A DNA stretch of 64,000 nucleotides from Scatophagus argus (taxonomy: Eukaryota > Chordata > Actinopteri > Scatophagidae), in the NCBI RefSeq assembly GCF_020382885.2, contig NC_058499.1:423501-487500 (forward strand), read 5' to 3'. The notes under the pieces are model-generated. The model did not search any database. It was not told where the DNA came from and saw nothing but the letters and a program-made list of their open reading frames with translations. The translations under genes were made by a program, and so were the position numbers. Shown piece by piece: positions 1-12,000 of this stretch; position 1 is the first letter of the stretch; the number at the start of each line of letters is the position of its first letter.

Positions 1-111
1 TCAACACATTCTGGTTGCTGTTGCTGCTGAGGTAACGCAGCCTGCAGGTTGACAGTGAACCCCTCGTAACACTTTATGTCTGATCTTCCATCCTGCTGTG
101 AATGTTTCCAG

Positions 112-363
112 GTTCACGGGGACGGCAGGGAGAACCCCTTCAGGAGGAGGAGTTCCTTAAGGCTCTTGGACCCTCTGGTCCTGGCTCTGGTCCAGCAGGT
201 CCCAGGGGTCGGCAGGGTCAAAGCTCTGGCCCTGCTGCAGCACTTCTCCAGCATCCAGCAGCTCTGCAATGCAACCCCCGCCGAGCTGGAGTCCATCGTG
301 GGATCAGCTGCAGCTCAGCAAATCCACAGCTTCTTCCACAAAGCCACTGCAGCTGCTACCTGA
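112..363 (+). CDS. faap24: FAAP24 (Fanconi anaemia core complex-associated protein 24), last coding exon, partial
   Basis: Only the C-terminal exon is in the window. An acceptor (tttccag) ends at 111, then 83 codons run to a TGA at 361-363. The exon encodes the tandem helix-hairpin-helix domain: QQVPGVGRVKA is the first hairpin, followed by LLQHFSSIQQLCNA and the AAQQIHSFF end. These match the C-terminus of vertebrate FAAP24 as I remember it. FAAP24 pairs with FANCM, binds single-stranded or branched DNA and brings the Fanconi core complex to stalled forks in the nucleus. The N-terminal nuclease-like fold lies to the left of the window. Bases 1-111 are the preceding intron. An alternative is another XPF/FANCM-family HhH protein, but the short tail after the second hairpin fits FAAP24 best. 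Confidence 0.9.
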   Translation, partial: VHGDGRENPFRRRSSLRLLDPLVLALVQQVPGVGRVKALALLQHFSSIQQLCNATPAELESIVGSAAAQQIHSFFHKATAAAT

Positions 364-604
364 AGGCTGCCCTCCGGCTCCGGTTCAGCTCGGTCGCACG
401 CTGACTGCTAAGACGTCAGACTCTGCAGTGTTTTGATGAGTGTACTGACTTAAAGAATGTGCATTTGTTTACTACTGACTGTGTGAGCAGACAGGTTTAA
501 GAGACATCAGTCTGAGCCAATCAACAGAGAGCTCAGACAGTGGCTTTGGTTTGGTGATTGGTTTTATTTTTGCACTGCACAATAAAGAAAAATCAGACAT
601 TTGT
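364..604 (+). promoter_or_regulatory. faap24: faap24 3'UTR with polyadenylation signal
   Basis: After the faap24 stop, a short non-coding stretch reaches a canonical AATAAA at 581-586. A GT/T-rich stretch follows from about 600. This gives a compact 3'UTR of roughly 240 nt. The signal is seen directly; its use is inferred. Confidence 0.65.
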
Positions 605-1064
605 AGCATCAGTTCTTCGGCTTTAATTCTCCTGTCTGTTCTCCAGAGTGTTGAGCACCATTTCTCTACCTGAATGATTGCCCTCAGATTTCAGCAGGCG
701 GAGAAAACTTCTGACTGGACCACAGAAGCAGACTGATGTGTTTCTCTGTCGCCCTCACCAGCCAAATTTTAAGTGGAGTTTAAGTAAACCTTCAAAATAC
801 ACACAGAGCTGCTCAGTGACAGCAGACGAAGTGCTGCTCCTGTAACCTGCCTCAGCACCAGGCTGTGGAGTTTATGTTAAAGGGAAACTTTGGTAACTTT
901 CAGCCTGCACACTTTGTCTGTGTGTGAGCGACTAATGGGACAACAGTCTTTGAAACTGGTCCAGTAGGGAAAGCAGAGCACTGCAGCCAGCTGCCGTCTG
1001 ACATCATCTCAGGGAGGATCTCTACACAGAGAGACTTTTAAAGAGGAAAAAAGACCTGGCCTAG
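605..1064. other. Intergenic DNA with no recognised feature
   Basis: No conserved reading frame, RNA gene or clear repeat was recognised between the faap24 poly(A) site and the repeat cluster that starts near 1065. Confidence 0.5.
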
Positions 1065-1170
1065 AGTTTGAAGAAGCGGCTTGTGACTGGAGGGTCGCCT
1101 GTTCGATTCACTCCCTGGAGGGAAAAAAAAATTACCCAGCTGATGTGCCCTTGAGCAAGGTACAGTGGCA
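1065..1170 (+). repeat. tRNA-like-headed dispersed repeat fragment
   Basis: The stretch contains a B-box-like GCCTGTTCGATTC preceded by a GGCTTGTGACTGGAGGGTC block, and is followed by TGTGCCCTTGAGCAAGG. This combination recurs widely in fish genomes as a degraded retroposon. A run of A (about 1123-1131) interrupts it. Family assignment is from memory only. Confidence 0.45.
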
Positions 1171-1239
1171 GCCTCGTACCTCGTAATAAAACCTTCCTGA
1201 AGAGAAACTTTGCTTTGCTAAGACACAACTACAATCAGC

Positions 1240-1350
1240 TATCGGGCTCCCTTACTGTGGAGCCAGTTGCTAATGTGGGTTCGAAAGGCGAACGCCACCT
1301 CCACCGTTAAGACCAGACTTAAAACCTTCCTGTTTAGTAAAGCGTACAGT
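1240..1350 (+). repeat. LINE-derived or dispersed repeat fragment
   Basis: This segment reads as a degraded coding block ending in KTRLKTFLFSKAY-like residues (aagaccagacttaaaacctt and what follows). I recall that block as a high-copy element in percomorph fish. No target-site duplications were found, and the ends are approximate. Confidence 0.35.
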
Positions 1351-1435
1351 TAGCCTCAAACAAAGTGTGTAGGGCTGATAGCCATAGTTACAGTCACTTC
1401 TTGACAGACAGCCACAGGTAGAACAGGTGTGACTA

Positions 1436-1786
1436 ACTGTTCAGGCCCTTCAGTTTGGTTCCAGTGCAGACGTCACAGGGAACTTCTACTGGTGTGGAAG
1501 CTTTGAGCTGCTGCTGCTTGGCTTCCTGTTGAGCTGACTGTCTGAACTGAGCAGCCACCTCAGAGATGAAAACCTCTTTACAGTTGGGACACTGACTTCG
1601 GACATAAATTTTCCAGTATTCAGAGATGCAGGTTTTACAGAAGTTGTTTCCGCATGGTGTGGTGACTGGATCAGTGAACACATCTGGACAGATGGAGTAC
1701 AGAATTTCCCTTCAGGGATAAATAAAGGAATTCTGATTCTGATTCAGAAACTGATCTTCAGTCAGCAGACAGCTGGCAGCAGACAT
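1436..1786 (-). pseudogene. finTRIM/TRIM-like RING-finger exon, broken copy
   Basis: On the minus strand an ATG at 1786 opens MSAASCLLTEDQF, the usual start of fish TRIM25/finTRIM-type proteins. The RING finger continues as DPVTTPCGNNFCKTCI and later CPNCKEVF, then a linker, then a second CDVCTG zinc-binding start (B-box side). Live members are E3 ubiquitin ligases, many of them antiviral. This copy cannot be intact. A 40-bp LINE-tail insertion at 1705-1744 separates LTEDQF from the first RING cysteine region and brings in a stop, and the frame stops again at 1433-1435 where the B-box should continue. No coiled coil or B30.2 domain follows. The usual CGHNFC reads CGNNFC, so a RING histidine ligand is also lost. 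It is probably a decayed stray copy. Confidence 0.8.
1705..1744 (+). mobile_element. LINE 3'-tail insertion flanked by CAGAA duplication
   Basis: The insert is a 40-bp segment with AATAAAGGAATTCTGATTCTGATT at its end, the same tail seen in antisense at 25786 and 26428. It is flanked by 5-bp direct repeats CAGAA (1700-1704 and 1745-1749). Removing it would rejoin the TRIM reading frame at the expected place, which supports a real insertion of a severely 5'-truncated element. Confidence 0.7.
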
Positions 1787-3009
1787 GTCTTCACTCTGAG
1801 GACAAAAAGTGTGAAATAACAAACAATAAGTACGCATCTTTTGATGATCAAACAATGATTAGTGGAATATAAGGGGAGCCGTCCTGTGTTCTGTTGTTTC
1901 AGTTCCGCCAGCTGAGGCCCAGTGTGAAGCAGCACGGTGCGTTCAGGTGTCTTGGCCTCCAGAGGATCTCAGGCCAATCAGCTGTGCTGTCTCATGAAGG
2001 CGGTCAGCAGTAACACTGTGTGTAAATGGGCTGCAGTTACTGTACAATGTTCGTTTTATGCCTTTATTGGCACTAAAAGAAACAGACACGGTGGTCATTC
2101 AAAAGCATCTGAGCTAACTGTTCGTCTGGTGTTTTCTCTTAGTTGTGGTAAATGATAATAACAGATTTTTAACTACAGGAACAAAACATCTCTGAAAAAG
2201 TCATTAAATTAGCTTAAGCTAAAGTTAACTGACTGACTGTATTGTGTCCTCTTTAACTGACCGGAGATCAGCGTCTGTAGTTTGCTTTACAGTATTGTGA
2301 TATGGTAAAACAGACGTAAGGTTAGATGATTTTGGCGCGGTTTGTATCTGTGCTGTCGGTTGGATTCAGCTTTTCTTCAGAAACAAACAGACTTCAGCCC
2401 TTCACCCTCACCTGCGAACAGGTGAAGCTGCTCCGCCTCTCAGCGTGAGCCAAGTTTCATTGCTCTGACCAGGAGAAAATCAATACGGGAGGGCACAGCA
2501 GTGCTGTTAAAATCACACAGTGCAACACCTGAAGCGGGCGGCACCGAGAAAATCCCGACAGTGTAAAAAACCGAAGAAAGACAGAAAACTGAAATGATTT
2601 TAACGTCTGTGTTTTACTTTCGAGGAGTGAGATGAGCTCGGAGTCGCTCTGAAGTCTGGACCTCATTTTACATCCGTTCATTTGATTTTAGAGCAGAACA
2701 CAACAGCAGAATGAGTGCTTTTCTTAAATACTACACTTGATATAAATAGTATTATACTGTATTGTTTAGGATGTGATGAGTTCCACCACGACTCATCAGC
2801 TAGACGATTCCTCCCGGAGTCCCTGAACGCACCATGGTGAGTCCCGGGTGTTTAACATTCTGCCCTGGACAGCCGCAGGTTGTTGCGCAAGCGCAGCCCA
2901 TTCAGTCTGCATGAATACGGAGTGAGAGGACAGGAGCTCTGGGAGCACTGGGAGCACTGGGACTGGGAGGACACAGTGGACTGGACAGACCGGACCCGGG
3001 CAGGCGGAC
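1787..3009. other. slc7a10 upstream region and probable 5'UTR/promoter
   Basis: There is no recognised coding sequence. Bases 1937-2155 are open on the plus strand but resemble no protein I know. From about 2880 the DNA becomes GC-rich with short GGGAGCACTGG repeats, as expected for a 5'UTR. A perfect 8-bp stem, TGATGAGT/ACTCATCA with a 9-nt loop, lies at 2774-2798. It could be a paired bZIP-type site, but that is inference. Confidence 0.4.
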
Positions 3010-6000
3010 ATGGATGGACAGAACGTCAGCAGCGGCACCGTGACGGACGGCAGGAAGAAGAAGAAGAAAATCCCCGACAGGGTGACTCTGAAGAAGGAGA
3101 TCGGGCTGCTGAGCGCCTGCACCATCATCATAGGTGAGGCAGGAAAACACGGGCTCAGCTCCCCATTTCAGCTTTAACACAGGCGCGTTTGTTCGCGTCA
3201 GAATCAAACTCCTAGACCGATCCGGAACATGTCGGGGCTCTGGTCTTCAGAAAACAGCGTCAGACTCCGTGTTCGTGTGCCTGTGTGCTCACTGCACGCT
3301 GAAACTTGGTGCCTGTGTGGCTGAAACAGGCTGGAGGTCAGGCAGAAGATCTCTGACTGCTGGAGCACAAGAAAGATGGATGGATGGATGGGTGATTGGG
3401 TGGATGGATGGATGGTTGATAGATGGATGGGTGATAGAAGGATGGACGGTTAATGGATGGATGGTTGGTTGATGGATGGGTGGATGGACGGTTAATTGGT
3501 GGATGGGTGATTGGGTGGATGGATGGATGGTTGATGGATGGATGGACGGTTGATGGATGGGTGGGTGGACGGTTGATGGATGGACAGGTGATTGGGTGGA
3601 TGGATGGATGGTGGATGGATGGATGGGTGATAGAAGGATGGACGGTTAATGGATGGATGGTTGGTTGATGGATGGGTGGATGGTTGATGGATGGATGGAT
3701 GGTGGATGGATGGATGGACGGTTGATGGATGGATGGACGGTTAATGGATGGACAGGTGATTGGGTGGATGGATGGACGGTTGATGGATGGATGGGCAGTT
3801 GATGGATGAGCGGTTGATGGATGGGTGGGTGGAGGGTTGATGGATGGACAGGTGATTGGGTGGATGGATGGATGGTGGATGGATGGATGGGCGGTTGATG
3901 GATGGATGGACGGTTAATGGATGGACAGGTGATTGGGTGGATGGATGGACGGTTGATGGATCGACAGGTGATTGGGAGGATGGATGGACGGTTGATGGAT
4001 GGATGGACGGTTAATGGATGGATGGGCGGTTGATGGATGGATGGATGGTGGATGGATGGATGGACGGTTGATGGATGGATGGACGGTTAATGGATGGACA
4101 GGTGATTGGGTGGATGGATGGACGGTTGATGGATGGATGGGCAGTTGATGGATGAGCGGTTGATGGATGGGTGGGTGGAGGGTTGATGGATGGACAGGTG
4201 ATTGGGTGGATGGATGGATGGTGGATGGATGGATGGGCGGTTGATGGATGGATGGACGGTTAATGGATGGACAGGTGATTGGGTGGATGGATGGACGGTT
4301 GATGGATCGACAGGTGATTGGGAGGATGGATGGACGGTTGATGGATGGATGGACGGTTAATGGATGGATGGGCGGTTGATGGATGGACGGTTGATGGATG
4401 GATGGACGGTTGATGGATGGATGGACGGTTGATGGATGGACAGGTGATTGGGTGGATGGATGGACGGTTAATGGATGGATGGGCGGTTAATGGATGGATG
4501 AGCGGTTAATGGATGGATGGACGGTTGATGGATGGACAGGTGATTGGGTGGATGGATGGATGGTGGATGGATGGATGGACGGTTGATGGATGGATGGACG
4601 GTTAATGGATGGACAGGTGATTGGGTGGATGGATGGACGGTTGATGGATGGACAGGTGATTGGGTGGATGGATGGGCGGTTGATGGATGGATGAGCGGTT
4701 GATGGATGGATGAGCGGTTGATGGATGGACGGTTGATGGATGGATGGACGGTTAATGGATGGATGGGCGGTTGATGGATGGACGGTTGATGGATGGATGG
4801 ACGGTTGATGGATGGATGGACGGTTGATGGATGGACAGGTGATTGGGTGGATGGATGGACGGTTAATGGATGGATGGGCGGTTAATGGATGGATGAGCGG
4901 TTAATGGATGGATGGACGGTTGATGGATGGACAGGTGATTGGGTGGATGGATGGACGGTTGATGGATGGATGGACGGTTAATGGATGGACAGGTGATTGG
5001 GTGGATGGATGGACGGTTGATGGATGGACAGGTGATTGGGTGGATGGATGGGCGGTTAATGGATGGATGGGCGGTTGATGGATGGATGAGCGGTTGATGG
5101 ATGGACGGTCAGCACCTGTGTGGATCCCCTGACTGCAGCCCCAAACTTCTGCTTAGTAAAACTGTAAGGAAGCGCGATGTGGACCTGCTCAGCCCGACTG
5201 CCTCGTTCTGCTGCACGCTGAATTGATGTGATGCCAAGCTCAAACACACACTTTCTGCTCTGAATTTGTGCCTGTTTGTCTTAAGAAACACATAAAATCC
5301 CACGTTAACTTCAGATGCGTATTGTATAAATAGTATAAATTCAGCTGCTGAGACATGTGAGACATGTTGTAGTTGAATTAGTTCATAGTTTTCTTTTTAT
5401 TGCAGGCGGTCGGTCTGAGCAGGTCCACACCACGCTGATCTGTGGAGGTGGTGCAGACTGCACTTCCTAACAGGAGAAGCTGCTTGTCTGTGCTGTGTGA
5501 AGTGTTTGCTTTACTACTGAGTCTCTGGTGGAAAATGTCTGCCAAAGCAACTAAACTCCTTCAGAAAATTTCACAACATTCAGAACACAAAATCCTCACT
5601 TTTAGGCTTTTTACAGTTTTAGTAAACAAAAGTTTGGAGCTGCAGTCAGAGGACCCACACAGCTGCTGATGCACCCAATCACCCATCCATCCATCAACCG
5701 TCCATCCATCGACCATCCATCCACCCACCCTTCGACTGTCCATCCATCCATCTATCCATCCGTCGACTGTCCATCCATCCACCGACCGTCCATCCATCCA
5801 CCCACCCATCGACTGTCCATCCATCCATCTAACCATCCACCGACCGTCCATCCACCCAGTTACCCAATCAACCATCGATCAACCGTCCATCCACCCATCC
5901 ATCTGAACTGGGGAGAAGGTGTTCCAGAGCACTCAGAGCCCATAGTGGGAGCTGACACTGGGTCTCAGGGCTCCAAAGTCCAGCCAGCTTTAAGACCTTC

Positions 6001-9000
6001 TTACCTGAACTCGTTCTCTTGATGAAACAAGATCATTGCACGGTTCGTTTCATTTCACAGCTGCTCTGGAGCTGCTGACAGGAGGCCTGAATTCATTATT
6101 TAATACTGCAAATGATTTATGAGCTAAACGTTTGAGGGAACACTGAAATGACGACGCTCTCCTGCTCTCTCTGACTGTATCCATAACAAAAGTTCATATA
6201 TGTGTAACAACACATCACCGGAAGGAACAAAGTCTGTCGTGGTCCTGTTGCTCCTCAGACCTACATTTAACGCAGACTCTTACCTAGAATCCTGGGCGTG
6301 ATGCTTCTGCTGGCTCCTGGTTCCTGGCTTCAGAGAAGAACCACTTCAGGTTGAAGTGAAGATGGAGGAGTGAGGGCAAAACAAATGAGAGACTTGTGGT
6401 GCGTCTTGAAGTTGTCCTCGTACTGAGCCAGCTGACCTCCTGTCAGCTAACCACACATGAGTGGTGTGAAATAACTGAGTGATTAAATTGTGAACTCACT
6501 GTGAACTGTGGCAACACAAGGCTTCATGTGTGTGCTGTGGACGAATGGAAACTGTGTTGTTTCCTGTGTGATCATGCACTCGCCTCCTCGTTCTCACACT
6601 GCGTCCTACCTTGTGCTGATGGTCAGTCCATTAGCTCGCTGCCATCAGTGTTTGTGTGTGTGTGCGTGTGTGTAAGAGAGAGAGAGAGAGAGAGAGAGAG
6701 TTTGATGTATAAAAGCTGCTTAGACATCAGTCCATTCCAGATGTTTTGTGTTCCCTACTCTCAGAGCTGGAAGCTGCAGATGGGTGCAGGTCCTCCTGAA
6801 CCGTTGAGCTGTGGTTCTCCTGAGCTCTGACCTGCGACCTCTTTGGTTCTCGGTGCAGTCTGTTGGCTAACTGAAGGTTACTGCAGAAGGTGGACTTTGG
6901 TGGTCCAGAACAAGAGAAAGGTGGTGTGTGCAGAATGCTGGAGCACCGTTGCATTCAGACAGCTGAGCCAACGAGAAGCTCTGAACCAGGCTCAGCATCT
7001 CAACTGGAACTGAAGCCAGCTGTTTGCCAGTGTCTTCTCTCTTTCCTGACGCTGTCAGGGAGCTGCAGGGGCAAATGGATGCAGAAGGTGCTTCGGTCGC
7101 TTGCCTCCTCTGCAGCCTGGAGAGGATAATCCATGTCTGCTTATGTAACGGCTGTCTGTGCCACTTGGCTGCCTTCTGCCGTGCTACTGGTAGAGCTGTA
7201 GTCTGAATGTGTCCGATCTGCTGGTACTCGACACTGCATACTGAGGCTGTGGGCCTGAGTGATGGCCTTTACCTCCTTCTCTGACTCACTGTGTTATGGA
7301 GCTCTTTGTGTCTGAATGGCCTCTGTATAAACTGAGGGAACAGTTTGAACTGTGGGTGCTGGAGTCGCCGCAGCAGCAGGAATGTTGGAGATGTTCAGGC
7401 TGATGATGTGAAAGCACGTGTGTGTCAACATGTTTCCCAAGTGTGTGAAACTTCACATCATAGGCTTGTGGTCCTTTTTTCTGTTTTCCATTACATTTTG
7501 TCTAGCTGATATTTACAAACGGAAGTCATCAAAGTCTTTGTTTTACAAATCACAAGTCCAAGCTTAGAACTCTGACAAGTCATCATGCGGACAAATTCAG
7601 TACCGAAGAGAGTGACAGTTAACAGTTATTCAGTGTAAATAAGATGTGTCATTTCTGAGCTTCCTGCTGGTTTTTTGTAGGCAGCCGAGTCCTCACAGCT
7701 TCTTCCTCATCTCATCAGGGAACATCATTGGCTCTGGGATCTTCATCTCTCCAAAGGGGGTCCTGGAGCACTCGGGCTCAGTGGGTTTGGCGCTTGTGGT
7801 TTGGCTACTGGGAGGCTGCATTGCTGCCTTGGGCTCCCTCTGCTACGCTGAGCTGGGCGTCACCATCCCCAAGTCTGGAGGGGACTACTCGTACGTCACA
7901 GAGATATTCGGCGGTCTGATGGGGTGAGCTTCTGTCGAACTCTTTGTTCTGTCACACTGATCCGTGGTTGGGTCAGTAAACCTGACTTTGCACTTGTGGC
8001 CCAATCAGGAGCAGAATTCAGCTGTCAATCGTGGTGTTTCAGCCCCTTTTCATAGCCTCAAGTAACGAATTAAAACCAAACTGATCAGAAAAATTAACAT
8101 CAGCGTGATAAGGACGTTCTGATGTTAATATGAAGTCTGATTTGTTAAAAGTTTGCTTAAAACTACAGCACCACATTACAAACACAAACATGTTTGCTGT
8201 CATGCGTAATGTAATGGGCTGAATGTTAGCATGGCAACATTACAGCTTTTCACATTAACATGGAAAGCTTGTGCGTGGTAGACCTGGGATGGTTCAGGTT
8301 CTTCATCTCACAGAAAAAGCGTCTTAGGGCACCAAGTCACAGGCCTGAATCAGTCTTGTAAATCACTTTACATCTACTTTCACTTCCAGTGGCAATAAAA
8401 TGAACGAGTGAACCTCTCTGTTACTGAACCTGTCTGTCTTTCCCAGGTTTCTCCTGCTGTGGAGCGCCGTCCTCATCATGTACCCGACCACGCTGGCTGT
8501 CATTGCCCTTACCTTCTCCAGCTACGTCCTGCAGCCCGTCTTCCCAAACTGTGTTCCTCCATACATGGCCACACGGATGCTGTCCACCACATGTCTCTGT
8601 AAGTAACTTTACAACCTGCGATCTCTGATGTTCATATGTTTAGCATCGTCCTGTGGGACAGGACAGTTAATGACGCCCCGTCAGGGGAGGCCCCGTCAAA
8701 GTACACAAAACTTCTTCTCTACCTCTGACCGACCTTGGAGGGATGATGTGCAGTTCACTGTATGTTGCTGCACAGCTGCATCATCCACGAAGGATGACTT
8801 GTTGTCGTGTGGTTTCTCTGTTGCTGCTGGTGGATCCTCATCAGCAAACTACAGGTTGTTCCTTTGCGCCAGAGGGGAAGTGGTTGCATGTAAACTCTGT
8901 ATTATGTAACTCGTGGCTGGAGGCTTTTTAAAACCTTTTTTATGGCTGTAGTAAATAATGCACAGCATCCTTTTAGGTGAGGAGAGCAGGATAAGAAGAA

Positions 9001-12000
9001 GGGATGACGGATGAATACTGTGATAACTATGATCACTAGAAGATTAAGGAAGAATGATCCTGTAATTGAAGATATACAGAAAAATGAAAAAGGATCCGTT
9101 GTGAAACTGACCAAAAATGACAGTAAATCAGAAAGACAGAAAGACATTCATCATCAGACTGTAGGAATACAACATAATGATGAGATACTGGTGATACTGA
9201 TGGGTAGTTTTGGGCATATGGATATGCCGGTTTACAGCTTGTATTTCGCAGCTCACAGTCTGGATGAACTGCGGAAGACGGAGATGCTGCATCTCCAAAT
9301 CAGGAAAGAAAATGTCCTCCTGAGTATAGTATATATACGGTGTATCTATGTATTGTCAGAAGACAGACGTGTTTCCACCTGTCTCTTATGGCCTCATGAT
9401 GAGGAGGAATGAAAAACCTGCTGTCTCTTCTTCACATTCACGTGTCAAAAGCTTTTTGAAAGAAACGAAGGTCAGTTAGCTGGCTGGACTGTCAGATTTT
9501 ATCAGCTAGCCAAACAATGCTAATTATGAGTTTGTGTTGAATTGTTTTAAAGATAAGAAGAAGAAGGTCCCAATAGCATCCAGGACCTTCTCCCACACAG
9601 TCCTGTTCCAGTAATGAGGCTTTTTGTGATGTTACCTCTAATGCCACAAAGTAAGTAGCCCGACACTGAGATAATGAAATGTTTACACGGCGTTAGCAGG
9701 ACTGCTGTAGATATTAAGATAATTAGCTGGACAAGCTAATGTTTGCAGCTTAGAGCAGATAGACACACACTGTTTAATCATTTCCTTTTGTTCTTTGTTT
9801 TTGGTTTTGGAAAGGCTGAAAGAAAATGTACCTGCTCCAAACTTCAGATGTCTTTAACTCAGCTCTTTATCTCGATCCAAACTGCTTTAGCACGGGGAGA
9901 AATCCGAAGGCGGCGCCGCCTGCCGTGTGTGGTCAGAGTTGCTTTGACAATCACAATTTGGGCGTTAATGAAAAGTAAATGACCTCAGAGAGGTGTGGAA
10001 GTAGCAGGTGGAGGACACCACCTTTGTTTGAGGTATACTGTCACCTTAACCAGTCAAATCGTTTGATTCTATTAGGTGAAAAACTTTAATAGAAGACAGA
10101 AACGATGGCTTTAACCTCAGCTAAACCTGAAGCGTCCCGCAGGGTCCCAGCAGCTTCTTCACTCCTCAGAAACTGAAATGTTCCCATCAAAAATGGATTG
10201 CATTAAAAAGAAATGAGGCCCGTCGACACAGGACGGGCCAGAGGATCTCAGTGCTGCACACTCCTGAGCTGACATTGCACCTGTCAGGCTGCCTAATTGC
10301 TTGCTGTGTTGCCTGAGAGTACCTGCACTGACGAGCATCAATCCACACAGCACCCTTTGTGTTATTGATGAGTAAATAAGGTCTGACCTGAAATCCTGTT
10401 GGTGAGGTGAAACGACATGTGATTCCTCCCCTCCGACGCCATCTTTCACACTTGTTTTTGGAGCTGGAAGCTGAAACGTGAGCTGTGCCCGGCCTCCTCG
10501 GGTCGGGATGGGGGGGGGCTATGCTCGCCACGTTTTGTTTGCTCTTCGCAACGGAAGTGGTTTGTTTTTTCGGGGCTGACAGCTCGTCTTTGTGTTGGAG
10601 AGTGGGGCCACCATGAGAAAGAGAGAGCAAAGCCGGTGACAGTGATGGACGAGGTGAAACAATCACGCCTGCCCTCACTTAACCGTTTCCCACATTCCTG
10701 CCTCCCATGGCAACTGGCTGCTGCCGCCCACCACCAGCACGAACACCAGCACCAGTTCCCCAGTGGGGCGACGGAGCCATATTGATATACTTAAAGGAGC
10801 ACTCCACCAAATACACCTTTCAAAGTCAGTAACTTGTCATGGTTACAGAGTTTCTGTCATTTGGAAATGACTGGTTTGCCAGAAAAATCTGTTTTAAATG
10901 AAGGGTATGTAGTTTCTGCCATCAGGGGGCTTATGTGGGATCATGGCAAATGTTTTTATGTTCCTTCGTCACTTTCTGACTCGCCGAAGTTAAAGCAACA
11001 GGGGAAAAAATGAAATGCCATTTCTCTGATTTCTCTTGGTTTGAACGCTGACGGAAACATGTAGCATAATATACACAACAAAACATTTAACAGAGGTGTT
11101 GTCGTTTGTAGACATATCAGTGTGGAAATGCTACATAGTACATATTTAAATGTCTCTGGTCAGTAATGTCCAGTGAAGAAAATTCCCTGTTAAACACAGA
11201 TAATATCAGACCAAGGCAGTCTGGTGTCCAGCCGCATTCAGGCTGCGGGCCACCAGCTCTACAGATAACTGAGCTAACGATAGCCGTAGCTACAGCCAAA
11301 AATGACCACGGCAGTCGAGATGTGTGAGCGAACAGTAGTTGGCGGTTACTCTGGTGATACGCTGCCTCCTGTATTTTTGGAGCTACGTTTGATTTTACAA
11401 GTTGCCCCCTTACACCTATGTTATTGAGTCTAGCAGCTGTGTGTGTGTCCTGCTTTTCCCTGTGATCCTGGCACTGTGTTTTCTGCTCAGTGCTGCTGAC
11501 CTGGGTGAACTGCTCCAGCGTTCGTATGGCCACCAGGATCCAAGACATCTTCACGGTGGGGAAGCTGATGGCCCTCGGCCTCATCATTGTGGTCGGCCTG
11601 GTCCAGATCTGCAATGGTAACCCTCTCAGACTGTGGCCTGAGGCTTTACTTCTGCCCGAAGTAAAAGGGACAAACGCAAATGTCTGATTGATCTTCCAGG
11701 GAACTACGAGGCGCTGACTCCTCAGGTGGCCTTTTCCCTGGACAGGACGCCGTCAGTCGGTCAGATCGCTCTGGCCTTCCTGCAGGCCTCCTTCGCCTTC
11801 AGCGGCTGGAACTTTCTTAACTATGTCACGGAGGAAGTAGTTGAACCCAGGAGGTGAATATTTATGCTTCTCATCACTTTCTCAACATCACCAGTGCTGT
11901 CAAATTGCAAATGTTCTGCTTCTGTCTCTGCTTGTCTCTTTGCTCTGTTTGCTCAGATTGTTTGAGACATTTTGGAGGTTTATCAAGGCTAAATTGTCTA

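Noticed and set aside
3134..3668. Open frames of WMDGW-type repeats
   Set aside because: They are translations of the GGAT minisatellite; codon content is set entirely by the tandem unit.
5669..6022. 117-codon frame of [11 protein letters not shown] repeats
   Set aside because: Translation of the inverted minisatellite arm.
9011..9412. 133-codon frame in slc7a10 intron 3
   Set aside because: No domain or family similarity, low-complexity composition, and it lies between well-defined coding exons.
10187..10678. 163-codon minus-strand frame
   Set aside because: Overlaps another minus-strand frame, has no recognisable domain and no splice or promoter context.
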